64,000 nucleotides of DNA from Oscheius tipulae (lineage: Eukaryota > Nematoda > Chromadorea > Rhabditida > Rhabditidae). Location of the stretch: positions 5,006,501 through 5,070,500 of the forward strand of contig JASJZH010000001.1 in NCBI GenBank assembly GCA_037178975.1, given 5' to 3'. Below are positions 28,547-39,140 of the stretch, piece by piece. A model generated the notes under the pieces. It saw only the letters and a program-made list of their open reading frames with translations, had not been told where the DNA came from and searched no databases. Position 1 is the stretch's first letter; each line of letters begins with the position of its first letter. The position numbers were made by a program, and so were the translations under genes.

Positions 28547-29969
28547 TTAAATCTCTATTTCATTGCCCTGTTCGCCTTGACGCTGGTTTCCTCCTCTGTT
28601 TGCAGGACCAGGTGTTGTCCAGGCATCGACCTTCTGGAACGACGGCTCCACATCTCCGCCATCGCCTGAAGAATTGTTACTTTGGAAAAAAGGAATACAT
28701 GCGGTCGTCTTTCTTCTCGATGTCGAAGTCTCTGAACTTGTCTTCGATCTCCTTCTGGGAGAACTTCTTTCCACTGGAGGATCCGGAGTTACTGCCAGAG
28801 CTGAAATCTGTGGTTCATATTGCATAGTGAGAAACAAGCCCATAGTTGTAGTCGTAGCTGCTTCCTCCCTTATTCTGATTATTATTATTGTTGTTGTTAT
28901 CTCCACCGTAGTTGTAGTTATAGCCGGATCCACCTTGGCTGAAAATCTCATAGATGTTACACACAAAGTTTTAGTACTTGTTGTTACTGTTTCCAGAGTT
29001 TCCACCGGTAATCTGTTGCGGGTTGCTACTGAAATTGGAACTGTGCTCTTGGAATAACAAGTTTTACTCGAAAACGGGATTTCCTCCAACATTACATCTG
29101 TCATAACTGCAGCAGCAAATTGAAACAGGGACCAAATCAATATATGTCCGCATACAGCCTTCTCTCGCCAACTAAAAGTTTTGTTTTCTGTATTCTGTAG
29201 GAAACCTACCATGCATCTCCATTTGGAGCAGCCGGCCTTGACCACGTCCACTACCAAAAGAGCTGAGCTCGTCATGTTGTAACAGTACGAACCAGAAGAA
29301 CATTCCTTAACAAAATGGAATTCGAATGTTTATTTTTCTGGGTTGTTATAAGATCTGTTTAGATTACTTCTTCAATCTGTAAACAGATTGAGGCAGACCA
29401 CAGCAACCGACAGACATCTTCTGTAACTCGATTTCTACACTACCCTTAAACTCTCGCATTCTATTCTTAACTGTTACTGTACCTATGAGTGAACACCGAC
29501 CAGAACGGGCTAAAGTACTCGTAGCTGAGCTATTAATCAAAACAGTTTACGATCAACCGCTCAAGATCCGATTTCTGGAACGAGGATGATTCTCGTTTTA
29601 GCCTAAACCAGCCGTCTCCGACGGCTTCGCTGTTTATAAGTTTTACTGCGACAAAAGCTAAGCTCTAGAAGGTACCCAAAGTTGACTTGCTTATTAGCAA
29701 TAACTTCTTTTGAACAACACAACTTCTGGACAGAATAACTGCTCGCTTTTGGTTCGTGGCGACGCACTAACAGACAACATTGCGATTTAGTAGTAGAGAA
29801 ATTCATAACATTAAATATTCTCAGGTTACCTCGGTGGAAGTCCCGACATCTTGAGATCTGAGCAGCTTCATGCCCTGAACAGGATAGATCAAAAATATTA
29901 TAAACATACATTGTAACAGGTGAGAGCTGTAGCGGCGCTTATGAGAGCACTTATCACGATGAGCCTCAT
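28547..29969 (-). CDS. Secreted Ly6-like (three-finger) protein with Asn/Gly/Tyr-rich tail
   Basis: Signal peptide MRLIVISALISAATA is followed by a cysteine pattern typical of nematode Ly6/activin-receptor-like modules: LTCYNG, ECSSGSYCYNMT, VVDVVKAGCSKWRCM, GCMRTYIDL, and the closing SICCCSYDRCN. Exons: 29969-29910, 29874-29830, 29305-29210, then from about 29170 down to 28547. After the Ly6 domain the chain turns low-complexity: ITGGNSGNSNNN, GYNYNYGGDNNNN, YDYNYG, SGSNSGSSSG. A charged segment KFSQKEIEDKFRDFDIEK and an end ...RQGEQGNEIEI follow. The last junction keeps frame only with a GC donor (about 28696). Minus-strand AATAAA lies about 20-25 bases past the stop. The unspliced strand is open over most of 28547-29275, which hides the true frames. 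The intron at 29829-29306 contains a foldback-family repeat. Function and partner unknown; extracellular or membrane-associated by signal peptide. Confidence 0.75.
29600..29815. repeat. Foldback-family repeat inside the Ly6-like gene intron
   Basis: Begins CCGTCTCCGACGGCTTCGCTGTT, closely matching CCGTCTACGACAGCTTCGCCGTC near 33535. It ends with TTCGTGGCGACGCACTAACAGACAACATTGCGATTTAGTAGTAGAG, matching the arm ends near 6000-6030 and 6385-6475. The whole copy lies within an intron, so it leaves the coding sequence untouched. Confidence 0.65.
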
Positions 29970-30161
29970 AGCTAAAAGGTATCGGATTTATTTGGTAAAT
30001 CGGAGAGTAGAGGACACGAAAAGAAAGACAGCTGACTGAGTCTGAGCCGGGAAAACACGGAGCACCTGTTGACTTCTTGATATATGAAGACTCGGTTCCG
30101 TTAGTACATGTTTATTGGACACCTGTATCTTACAACAACCATTGTTTTCGAAAACATATTT

Positions 30162-31372
30162 TTATTGCTTCGAGGTCTGGAATTCGCGCATCCAGCTGGC
30201 CAGAGTCTCGGTTTCTTCTTCGCTCACGGCGTTGTAGAGTGAGGCACGGATTCCACCGACTGATCTGGAAAGTTGGGTTGAATCCGAGTTTAAAAAGGGT
30301 ACAAACCTGTGTCCCTTCAAACTGATCATATGTCTCTTCTGAGCTCCAGCCAGGAATTCCGCCTCGAGAGCCTCGTCGTTTCCTCCAATTCGGAAACAGA
30401 CGTTCATAATCGAGCGGAACTTCGGATCGACAACACACTTGTAAAAGCCTTTGGAATCGTCGATGATTGAGTAGATCAAGTTGCTCTTGCGAAGATTTCG
30501 CTCGTAGATTCCAGTGACTCCACCTTGTTCCTTGATCCACTTAAGAACCAAATTTGTGATGTAGATTGAGTAGACTGGAGGAGTATTGTACAGACTGTTG
30601 TTTCCGATCATCTCCTTGTAGCTGAACACGACCGGACAGATTGCTTGTTCTTTTCCGATCAGGTCTTTTCGGACCATAGCGATGGTGAGACCAGCAGCTC
30701 CCAAATTCTTCTGTGTGCCTCCAAAGACGACTCCGTGATTGGTAAAGTCGAATGGACGGGCGAGGAAGTTCGAAGAAATGTCAGCGACCAAGGGAACACC
30801 ATGCGGAGTGGCCGGATTCTTCTGAAACTCGATTCCATGGACTGTCTCGTTGGCACAATAATAGATGTAGGCAGCACTAGCATCGCAGTCCCACAGATGC
30901 TCGTCAGGGACTGTCGTATAGGGCTTGGAAGGCGGGAAGACCTTTCGAACTTTGACGTACTTCTCAGCCTCTTGAGCAGCCTTATTGGACCAAGCTCCCG
31001 TGATAACGTAGTCAGCATGGTCGTGTTCTCCCTATAAAGTCGTTGTGAACAGTAAGAGTAAAAAGAACCTTAAGATTCAGGGGAACAGCTGCAAACTGTC
31101 CGGTACCACCTCCTTGCATGAACAAGATCTCGAAGTCGTCGGGAACAGACATGATCTCCCTCAACATCGTCTTGGTCTCTTCCAGAACCGTCGCAAACTC
31201 TTTGGATCGATGCGACATTTCTGGAAAGCATTGCATTTTAACAAAAAAGTTCCAACTGACCTAGAATACTGATTCCCGTGTTCTGGAAGTGGACGAGTTC
31301 CTGCTGAGCCTGGAGAAGAACATCTTCTGGGATTTTGGCCGGTCCAGCTCCGAAATTGATCTTCTTTGACAT
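30162..31372 (-). CDS. Phosphoserine aminotransferase (serine biosynthesis)
   Basis: A PLP enzyme converting 3-phosphohydroxypyruvate and glutamate to phosphoserine and 2-oxoglutarate. Starts [20 protein letters not shown], the class-defining N-terminus, then [19 protein letters not shown]-type [28 protein letters not shown], and [18 protein letters not shown]-lysine segment [50 protein letters not shown] and [14 protein letters not shown] follow. Length about 370 residues, as usual. Introns are few: one after ISIL (about 31260), one after LNLK (about 31070-31035), one near 30306-30267. The stop follows FQTSKQ. In C. elegans the homologue is F26H9.5, from memory. The gene stands alone with no serine-pathway neighbour. 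Confidence 0.95.
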
Positions 31373-33009
31373 TTTTCTGGAATAACTTGACTAAAAGAAA
31401 GGTGAGCGGTCAGTAGACGACCCCAAAGAGATAAGAAAACAGCGAATGACCACTCAATAGGGAAGCGGGGCAGTCTTTCGACTGGATCGCTTTCAGCACC
31501 TTGGGGGAATACGATCATGTCTGTGGAGAGAGACAGAGAAGAAAGCGGACTTTGATCATGTGGAAACGGAGAAGAAAAGTAGGCAAAATCGATAAAGAAA
31601 GGGTCAGACCCTAAAATGCATCTCGTATATAGTGTTGCTCTGTCAAAAACCAGAGTTGAATCATTTTCCTCATTTTCTCACACACTCCTAATATGGTATA
31701 CTGCTATCTTATCGCCAAAAACAGACATAGTGACCGGAGTTGTTTTGGCATCATACACTTGGTGAAGAAGGAGACAGCCGGGGTGAAAGACTTTTTGGAA
31801 GGGCGGTACAGATGCACTGCAATTGACCGAACAGAAAGATCTGATTGGAGCGGTCGGTTATATCGGGCAGATCTTGATCGGCATCTCTTCTTTATATGGC
31901 AAGAGATCCAGAGAAAGTATGGTTTGTCACGTAGATAAACGAAGAAAGGAGAATGGTCACGTATACAGAAGAGAATGACGTAAGCTGACAAGAAATTGTT
32001 GTATTCACAAAGGCCAGAAGAATATTCAGTCGTTAAATGATACTATAAATGACACGAAAAGGAAGGCAGCCTGCTGACTAATGCCCCATTTTTGGAGCTA
32101 CGTCGTCAACAAAAACAAACCCAATCACGTGTCACACGAAAAAGAGAGGTACGGAGCAACATTTTAACTCGTAGAAGGGTTTTTATACATGGAATTTTCG
32201 CCGTAGATAATTCACACAGGATGGTTTTAGCCGTATACCTCCTTACTTCCTACCGTTGCAATTTGCAAGAGGCGTCCGTCTACGACACATGTAAACCCTA
32301 AGGGATAACACTTGACAATGTTTGTGGCCTTTTCTGCCAATTATTATTCTAGCTTAGTCTTGACAAGTCAAGTCAGGACAGTAAGGAAATGGCACACATC
32401 CAAAATGACATCCAGAAATGTTTACTATTCATCGGATGTCGCAATGCCCACGGCCGTAGGAAAACAATCCCTGTTGAACGACCGGACACACTGATTAAGG
32501 GTGTGATTATCACTTTGGTGACTTGCCTGTCACCCCTTCCTCAACTCTATTTCATTTGTTTAGAGTCTAAGAGGCAGTCTGCATCCAATTCGGTCTCTTC
32601 CTTTTCTGTCGACTTTGGTTTTATAAGTTATTGAATGGTTTTATAAGTTTTTTTTCGGCATAACGCTCACTATTTCAGATATTCTGAATAACTCACATCA
32701 TATAATGTAAAAAAAGGTGTTGTTATAATTTAGACGTTGTCAGTAATACTGACGCAGTATTCAACGTGGTTTTTTGGTGCAAAAGAAAAGCTGCTCACCT
32801 TCCCCCTGCGTTTTCTACCAAAGTAATTGATTTTTGCCTTGTTCATTTCTAGTGGCAGGGTTTGATCCGTCCAGCTTCAAGTCGAAGGATGAATAATACC
32901 TATCAGCTATTGATCAACGTCATTATTCTTAAGTCATATCATTTAGTCTCGTTCCAAATGAGTCGTTTATTTGTCATACATTGTGATGATATTTTTTCCG
33001 AAGCACTCA
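31373..33009. other. Intergenic region, no supported gene
   Basis: Holds the PSAT promoter side and upstream sequence of the small gene at 33059. Short frames only. An AG-ending pyrimidine tract near 32852 precedes a few open codons but could not be joined in phase to the downstream exon. Confidence 0.4.
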
Positions 33010-33058
33010 GGGGCTCGTTGCAAACGGAATTCATGTTTATAATGACAACGTTTTCAAT

Positions 33059-33454
33059 ATGAATCCCTTGTTCTTGGAGAAGGTATACCGAGGAATGAGC
33101 CCAGTGGAACTCCAGCAGCAGTTTGTGACGCTGTGCAAGGCACTATTGTTGCCCCCTTCCAATATCTCTGACGAGCACAAAACCGTCCTGCACAATTATT
33201 TCTCGGAACACGTCGGTATCTCGGTAAGACGACATTTGGCTGTTGAACACATTATATTTTCAGAGAAAGCTCATAGACAACCCGCAGACTTTGAGCTCCG
33301 AAATCCCTCAACTGTACTTCGGATATGCGCTCAATGAAGTAGAGAAGTGTTTGAGTTTCACTTGTGTATATTTTAGGCCATCAATCAACGTAGAAGCATG
33401 GCCCTGTTGACTCAGCAGTTCCAACCTCTTCCTTCCTCTCTGGCCCACCCTTGA
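33059..33454 (+). CDS. Small uncharacterised protein (about 105 aa)
   Basis: Three exons join in phase 0 through two short introns (about 33223-33263 and 33338-33376). The protein starts MNPLFLEKVYRGMSPVELQQ, continues with LPPSNISDEHKTVLHNYF, RKLIDNPQTLSSEIPQLYF and GYALNEAINQRRSMALL, and ends PLPSSLAHP. It looks helical and soluble, without signal peptide or membrane segment. An acceptor (CACTCAG) at 33010 lies 49 bases before the ATG, with the frame also open between them; a longer protein with an upstream exon therefore cannot be excluded. The regular splicing and non-random sequence argue for a real gene. I do not recognise the family. Confidence 0.6.
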
Positions 33455-33519
33455 CAGATGCTTCTTGTCCTTATCTGCTCCGTCGGACTTTCTCTGGCTC
33501 AATCTCCCGAGACAGATAA

Positions 33520-33690
33520 AACTGTCTAGACCAACCGTCTACGACAGCTTCGCCGTCCTTAGTCTTGCCTTAACATGGATAACATGCGGTTTCGTCGCTT
33601 CTCCAATAGCTAATTTCCCAGGTTTCAAAGCTGTCTTGTCAACTAAACTCTTGACATGCCATGTCTTGCCAGCTTTTTTGGCTCGGCTCG
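33520..33690. repeat. Foldback-family repeat, left part
   Basis: Matches the element at 5841-5985 base for base over long stretches: CAGCTTCGC-GTCCTTAGTCTTG, CGCTTCTCCA-TAGC, TTGTCAACT-AA-TCTTGACATGCCATG and CTTGCCAGCTTTTT. Its first 20 bases match the copy at 29605. The family's other end motif reappears at 34096-34165, so about 400 bases of other sequence separate the two ends. Confidence 0.65.
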
Positions 33691-33965
33691 TTGGCGCCAA
33701 GGCTGCTAATGCCGGAATGCACTGGAATACACGACGATGTAGATCATCCTTTCTGTGTAAAGACATTTTTCGGGTGATGAAACGATTTGCCACACTGAAG
33801 ACGCACAAAAAGGCCAAGAAATGTGTCCTGTCTGAAGGATTTGCTGTAGTGAACTACAAGATCAATCGGAACTACGTCAACTGGATCTGTCTGACGATCG
33901 CAATGTTGCTGACCAAGCCACAGTTCAAATGTCTTCCGGCGTTTCTTGATCTGCCCTTATGTTAG
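33691..33965 (+). pseudogene. Fragment related to the neighbouring secreted protein gene
   Basis: An open frame ending at 33965 contains CKDIFRVMKRF, LKTHKKAKKC, YKINRNYVNWICLTIA and QFKCLPAF. These resemble, in order, CKDIMSLGTKAV, LKTQKKTNPF, SEVNKKYIGVLVCAIA and VFKCLVQQ of the minus-strand gene at 34256-34979. No signal peptide or matching N-terminus is found in front; instead the frame (open from 33465) runs back through repeat sequence. It is therefore most likely a truncated paralogue lying between the two ends of a foldback-family element. An alternative is a still expressed chimaera. Confidence 0.45.
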
Positions 33966-34095
33966 CTATTTGTGAAGCAGTCTTCTGGGAAAGAAAAGAT
34001 AATAAATTTTAGGTACAAGGCTGTATCAGTCAACCAGCATCATAGTTTTAATCTAATTTCGATTCTGTAGTGTGGCGCGCAATTGGGATCATCTG

Positions 34096-34165
34096 GGATA
34101 TTTGAGCGCGTTTGGTCTCTGCCCCGTTAGTAGACAACAGAACTGCGATTTGTCATCGAAAGTAC
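34096..34165. repeat. Foldback-family repeat, right end motif
   Basis: Contains GTCTCTGCCCCGTTAGTAGACAACAGAACTGCGATTT, similar to GCGACGCACTAACAGACAACATTGCGATTT of the copy at 29757-29795 and in the same orientation as the left part at 33520-33690. The match is short and imperfect. Confidence 0.4.
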
Positions 34166-34255
34166 AAGTGGATGCCTATTAAGGAACACTATAATTGTTA
34201 TCACAAACTTGTATTACAGTAACGCTGTAGGTTTATTCTTGCCACCACTTTCATC

Positions 34256-34979
34256 TCAACCCAAGAGACTACTCTTTTGTCCGGTAGTACCACACTCGTA
34301 AGTTGACAGGTCAATGATCGGTTTCCCCTGTTGCACAAGACATTTGAAGACCTTTGACTCGACTTTCTTCGCGATGGCACAGACGAGAACCCCAATGTAT
34401 TTCTTGTTGACTTCGCTATTGATGCTACCGTAACTGGCGTTCAACATGAAGGGATTGGTCTTCTTTTGTGTCTTTAGCTTTTTGTTTTGGGCACAAATCT
34501 GAATGATAGGATATCATATTCTGGAGAAGGACTAGCCTTTCCGTAGATTCTAGTGACTTCCGGCAAGAGAACTGAAGCCACATCAGTAAAGACAGTAGCC
34601 ATTTGAGAACCGCCGGTTGTCGCGAGACAAGTCATCACTGAAGAAGTGGTTCGGAATAGTAGAAATGGAACAACGTACAGCCAGGAGCACAGGCCATGAT
34701 GGCCATTTTCTGCATAGCGGTCGATTCACTCATGACACAAGAAACAGCTTTGGTACCGAGAGACATAATGTCCTTACAGGCGAGAACATCCGGCTCAACA
34801 CAAGTGCATGTCTATGACAAACGATCTCTTGAGGTCCCTCGATCACTCACCTTATTCATGGCCGGCTTATCCATGGCCTTTACACCGACATTCACTGCTT
34901 TCTGGAGGACAAGGTCCTTAGCCTTCGGAGCTGTAGCTCCCAGAGTAAGAGCAGGAATCAGAAATACGGCTATCAGCAT
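34256..34979 (-). CDS. Secreted cysteine-containing protein of unknown function (about 201 aa)
   Basis: Four exons: 34979-34851, 34811-34679, 34637-34537 and 34498-34256. The predicted protein opens with a signal peptide (MLIAVFLIPALTLGATA) and then KAKDLVLQKAVNVGVKAMDK. Regularly spaced cysteines follow: TCTCVEPDVLACKDI, AVSCVM, IMACAPGLMTCLAT, ICAQNKK, VLVCAIAKK, FKCLVQQ and TYECGTT. The third junction keeps frame only if the intron uses a GC donor (AAAG/GCTAGT at 34536). No membrane segment beyond the signal. The repeated Cys pairs suggest a small extracellular helical protein. A related fragment lies 300 bases away in tail-to-tail orientation. I do not recognise a named family. Confidence 0.65.
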
Positions 34980-37625
34980 AACTGAACTGTGAACGAACCG
35001 TGTCCCCGAGTTTTAACGAGAAACAAATCTGTGTAATCCATTGGCATCGGGAGCTTGGAAAAGTGTTCTGTGATCATTATCAATTGTTCCAAAATTACCC
35101 CCTCTTTGCAAAAAGAAGGCAGGTGGACGAGTTGGAATTGAGTTTAGGCCCCATTTCGATCCTCTCTCTGCTGCCCCTAGAGAGACGAAGAAAGCTCTTT
35201 TGCTCTTCCCCCTGTTACACCTCTTCACCACGCAACTGTGCTTTCACGCACTCGGGACGTAATCACGTCCTTTTCCTTGAAATTAATGCTCTCTTTGCTG
35301 CTGCTCTCTCTTGAGGAAATGTCAATTTGGATGTCAATTGGCCGAGTTGATTGCCGGAGGACCTACTTTCGCGTGGAGAGCCCAAATTGGGACAAGGGCC
35401 ACAAACATTCACTTTTTCCTTTAGCCTCTCAAGATATCCTTCCACTTTTCCTTAAAACTCAGAAGAGAAACATCTTGACTTGTTCGTGTGCGTCGTCGGT
35501 CCATTGTTCCCCGTCCTTTCTTCCTCTCCCTTCCTCCAAAAAAACTCAATTCGCAGGCTGTCACCCAGTCTTTCCGTTTCGGAACACTTCTCCTGAGACT
35601 TCGGCTGAAGAAGGCGCTAAGAATGATGGCCTCCGGGGTTGCCTGAGCCTCTCATAATTCCCGTAAACATAAACTTGTCTTTCATCTCCCGTTTCCACGA
35701 AATTATAGTCGATTTGAAAAAAATCACGTTAAAAGATGAGTAGACGATAAAGAGCGATTAATGGACTGCTTGAAAAGGACAATAAACTTTTACAGCCTCT
35801 CGGAATCTTTCTGATATAAAAAAATTCGCGCGCTCTTTGAAATTGAAGCGGCTCCTCGTGTCCTCTCGAGGGAACCAGAAATCTCAGTGTCGCATCGGCA
35901 TATGACTTCGACCGGGCTCTAATTGGTAGCAAAAAGGAACGCAATGACTCCTCTGGTACCCACCAACCTCAGTTCAGTGTTTTAGACTCCCGTTCTGACA
36001 TCAGACCTCTTCCTCATTCCTTCTAAGCCTTTGGCAAGTACGCACACCCTCTTTCCACCCCCGTCGGACCCCATAATCCCTATAGAAAGCCTAGAGCAAC
36101 GAAAATCATTTCCAACTTTCCCCACTTTTCTTGAAGGGTAGTCGTCCGAAACAGTTGAATGGTTTGATTGTGAATCATATGAAGAGGGTGAATGGTTGTC
36201 CGCCTTCTCAAAAGTACCCTTCTCCCCGCCTAGGACTTCCTCTTAGAAATTACTCGTCATGTTTCCCTGTTTATGAGAATGAGTCAATTGAGTGATTAAT
36301 GATGGGAATAAACAAAACACCCCTATATAAAGACCCGGCCGATCCAATCAAATCCAATTAATGCGCCTGTTATCCGTATCTCATAAAAAAAATTTTGTGT
36401 CTCTTTCCCAGAGATAAAAAGTCATAGCCATTGGGCCATTAGACTTTCGTCGTCGGGAGCACTTATTGCCAGCAGGTGTTTTTGGCCCGCAGACCAGACC
36501 AGGCTCTCTTCACACGAATTAGTCTTCTAATGTGTCCAGTTTCCTCTTCAAAAGCTGTTCCTTATAATCAATTCTTTTCAACGGCTGACTGGCAACTGAC
36601 CCACTCTTCGGGGCAGCTGTCACACTTCGGCCCAGGCTTTCTGTTTCCCGCCTTTTCTGAAACTTTACTTTATTTCGCAGTTTGTATTCAGTCTTCTAAT
36701 TGTTTTCCACTTGACTTCATTTCTTCGTCGCAAAAGGTAGTCGGGATCTGTGGTCCCATGTCAGCGATCTCGCTCTCAGAAATTGTTCTTGGAATTTGGT
36801 TTCTTATTCCTACTATTGAGATCTGGAGCACCTGTTTTCCCAACTCTCAGTGTCGTCCATTTGATTGATTCACGACAGCCAGACGTCCTTTCTTTTGAGG
36901 CTGTAATGACTAACATCCTCAAAAATAAACAAATTGATCGTATTGTATTCTTTCACTTTATGGAGACTCGTACATATTTACTAGACTCTTTCAAGTTCGA
37001 TTATGCTTTCTATCAGATTCAGTGGTTCCCTATTTCAGTGAGCAACCCTCTCATGGCTCAACTCCTCTCTGTTCCCCTTTATCCGAATTCGTCCAAATGT
37101 TCGAACCTTTTTTTCACAACAAACAACACTCTCACTAAAAGAACTCGCTTATACAGCGGTTCCTGGCCGTATTCGCCATCTGCGACTGTTTACTCTTCCC
37201 TAGTCTGCACTTCTCCCATTCCCGCTCGACGTTATCCACATATAGACCACAGCCACGCAACGCCAACACTAATTTATGCCAACTTTCTTTCAACTGTCCC
37301 CTTGTCTCAATTCCAAGTTCAAAAAACAGTTTCAGGGTAGAGAGGACCGGTCGAATGAGATATCACGTACAACAATGTCAGTGTGAGTTCTTTTAATTTT
37401 TCTAAAGTACAAATAAACGACAAAACGTAAAACCAGAAAGGGAAACACCCAAAAGCTGAAAAGTATGAGCTGCTCGAGGGGCGTGGTCGGCAACCAGCTG
37501 GCTGAGCCTGAGATCGATCCTCGAACCACAACAACAGCCTCACGGGTTATTATTGATCGGCTTCCGAGAGTGTCGCCTAGTCGAGAGCCACAGCTGCTCC
37601 TTTGACCTCTCGCTCCTCACAAAAA
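34980..37625. other. Intergenic region upstream of the transporter gene
   Basis: No supported gene. The longest frame (36750-37340, +, 196 codons) lacks domain signatures and splice partners and is Ser/Pro/Phe-rich in the manner of translated pyrimidine tracts. A well-formed TATATAAA lies at 36324. Confidence 0.4.
36324..36331 (+). promoter_or_regulatory. TATA box, possible distal promoter
   Basis: CCCTATATAAAGACCCGG is a strong TATA match. The nearest plus-strand coding start is 1.3 kb downstream (37626), so it could drive a non-coding first exon of the SLC4 gene or an unannotated RNA. Motif only. Confidence 0.3.
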
Positions 37626-37692
37626 ATGGCGGACAACGAGGTGCCGCCAGCCGATGAACCAGAGACGGGTCGCAGCTCTTCTCTATGGATTG
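37626..37692 (+). CDS. Possible alternative first exon of the SLC4 transporter gene
   Basis: AAAAATGGCG is a good worm-type start context. It encodes MADNEVPPADEPETGRSSSL and ends in a donor (G/GTGTCGG). An acceptor at about 37960 and a donor at about 38008 define a possible next exon (37961-38007), but I could not connect it in frame to the exon starting at 39141. The acidic, Pro-containing N-terminus would suit an SLC4 cytoplasmic domain. Unproven. Confidence 0.3.
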
Positions 37693-39140
37693 GTGTCGGA
37701 ATAACTGCCACCCCGGAGGAGGCTAGGTTCGCCACTCACTTTCGGCACTTTCAATACTTTTGCATGTCTTCGAGATCTTTCAAATACTATTTGGTTCAAA
37801 GCAGTACGCGAAATGAGACATTTGATATGGGACTCTCTCTCCTGTAATTGGAAGCCCCAATGATCGGCATCAAATTTAAGTGGAATCATAACGAATACCT
37901 AAAAATTGTTCCAAACAAACTATAAAAAGTCTTTTTTTAACAAAAAAAAACTTTCAGAAGACGTCGGATGTCAAAGCAGCGCGAGAGCGTGGAGCTTTCC
38001 CAGCTGGGTAGGTCTATCCATTTCTCCTTTTGAAAAGTACTTATTGGTCTCTGTTCCCAGTCGCGCGCCCTTCTGCCAATGACATCTTAGCGCGCAAAAG
38101 CCGTCCAGCACACAGCCGGAGACCACCCGGACTCGTGCCAAGATATTATGATCTCTTCATCCTTAGGACTGTTTAGACTCCTCGTAGACTACAGAATATC
38201 TGACTACGGGAGAGAAACTATGCGCCTCACAAGATATAGACCCTTGTGTTCGGCCAAAAGAACGCCTTTGTTTGTCACCTCGACGACAAAGATCACAAAG
38301 AGCTCTGCCGGCTAAGATGAAAGACTTTGCCAGACCTCATACTTTCCATATACCTAGTGGACTGCACCCAGTCCCCGCGGATCTAATTAGATTGGCGGCT
38401 CCGCAAAATTCTAAACCCAGTAATGGCCTTTTCATCAGAGTCTAATCTATCTCTCGACTGAAAGAGAGAATGCAGACTCGGGTTTCCCAGGGTGACGAGA
38501 ATTGAATTGATAATAATGAGCCGTCTTGTTAGATGAGGAACTTTTCCAAATGTTGCGGGATTTACGACCTGACTCACAAAAGAAATGTCTCGATTCGAAT
38601 TGCATCCAATAGGGAGACCCCTAGGTAAACACGTGTTCCGCCGAAATTTTTTTGGCATCAAAATTCGCCACCGGAAATCTGGCGTTTTTGTTGTCGTTTA
38701 CGTGGGGGAAGTCAAGCAGCTTAGCGGGTTCGATGTTGCAAAGGGCTCCGGAGGGAAGATCTTGTTCGAAAACACTTCCAGGTGTTAGAACGGTCATAAA
38801 TTTCAGTTCGAGATAAGATTAATGGACACTTTTATGGAGGGTCGCCTTTTCGAGACATTCATAAAGTCAAAAATCACTTGTCTTGGAGACGGCTCAATTC
38901 GGAGATCAAAGCGGCACAACTGTTAAAGCTCGACTTTTTTCTTTTACGGAGACCCGAACAATCTGAGCGAAAATGTTGCAGACTTACAATACTAATGGCC
39001 GATTACTTAGTTATGCAACAAAGACAAACACAAAAAGAGTTACTCCCAACAAAGGTTCTAGAAATGAGACGGTACGGGTGAATCAGAGTGAAGTAAACTG
39101 TTTTCAATTGTAGATGAAGAGAAGCCAATAAATTAGACAC
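37693..39140. other. Intron or intergenic sequence before the SLC4 exons
   Basis: Contains a possible small exon (37961-38007) and otherwise short random frames. Nothing else supported. Confidence 0.35.

Noticed and set aside
28674-29057. 127-codon plus-strand frame rich in Val/Ile
   Set aside because: Antisense of the GGT/AAC-rich tail of the Ly6-like gene; hydrophobicity is an artefact of the complement.
28547-29275. 242-codon continuous minus-strand frame
   Set aside because: Reads through several introns of the Ly6-like gene; Thr-rich runs such as TTTTVEITTT are the real Asn/Tyr/Gly codons read in a shifted frame. Only its last exon is in the right frame.
36750-37340. 196-codon plus-strand frame
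   Set aside because: Long for its region but Ser/Phe/Pro-rich from pyrimidine tracts, without domains or conserved motifs; kept as intergenic.
37470-37560. GGTTCGA-like box, possible tRNA
   Set aside because: No matching A box or cloverleaf at suitable distance on either strand; no other tRNA candidate found by eye.
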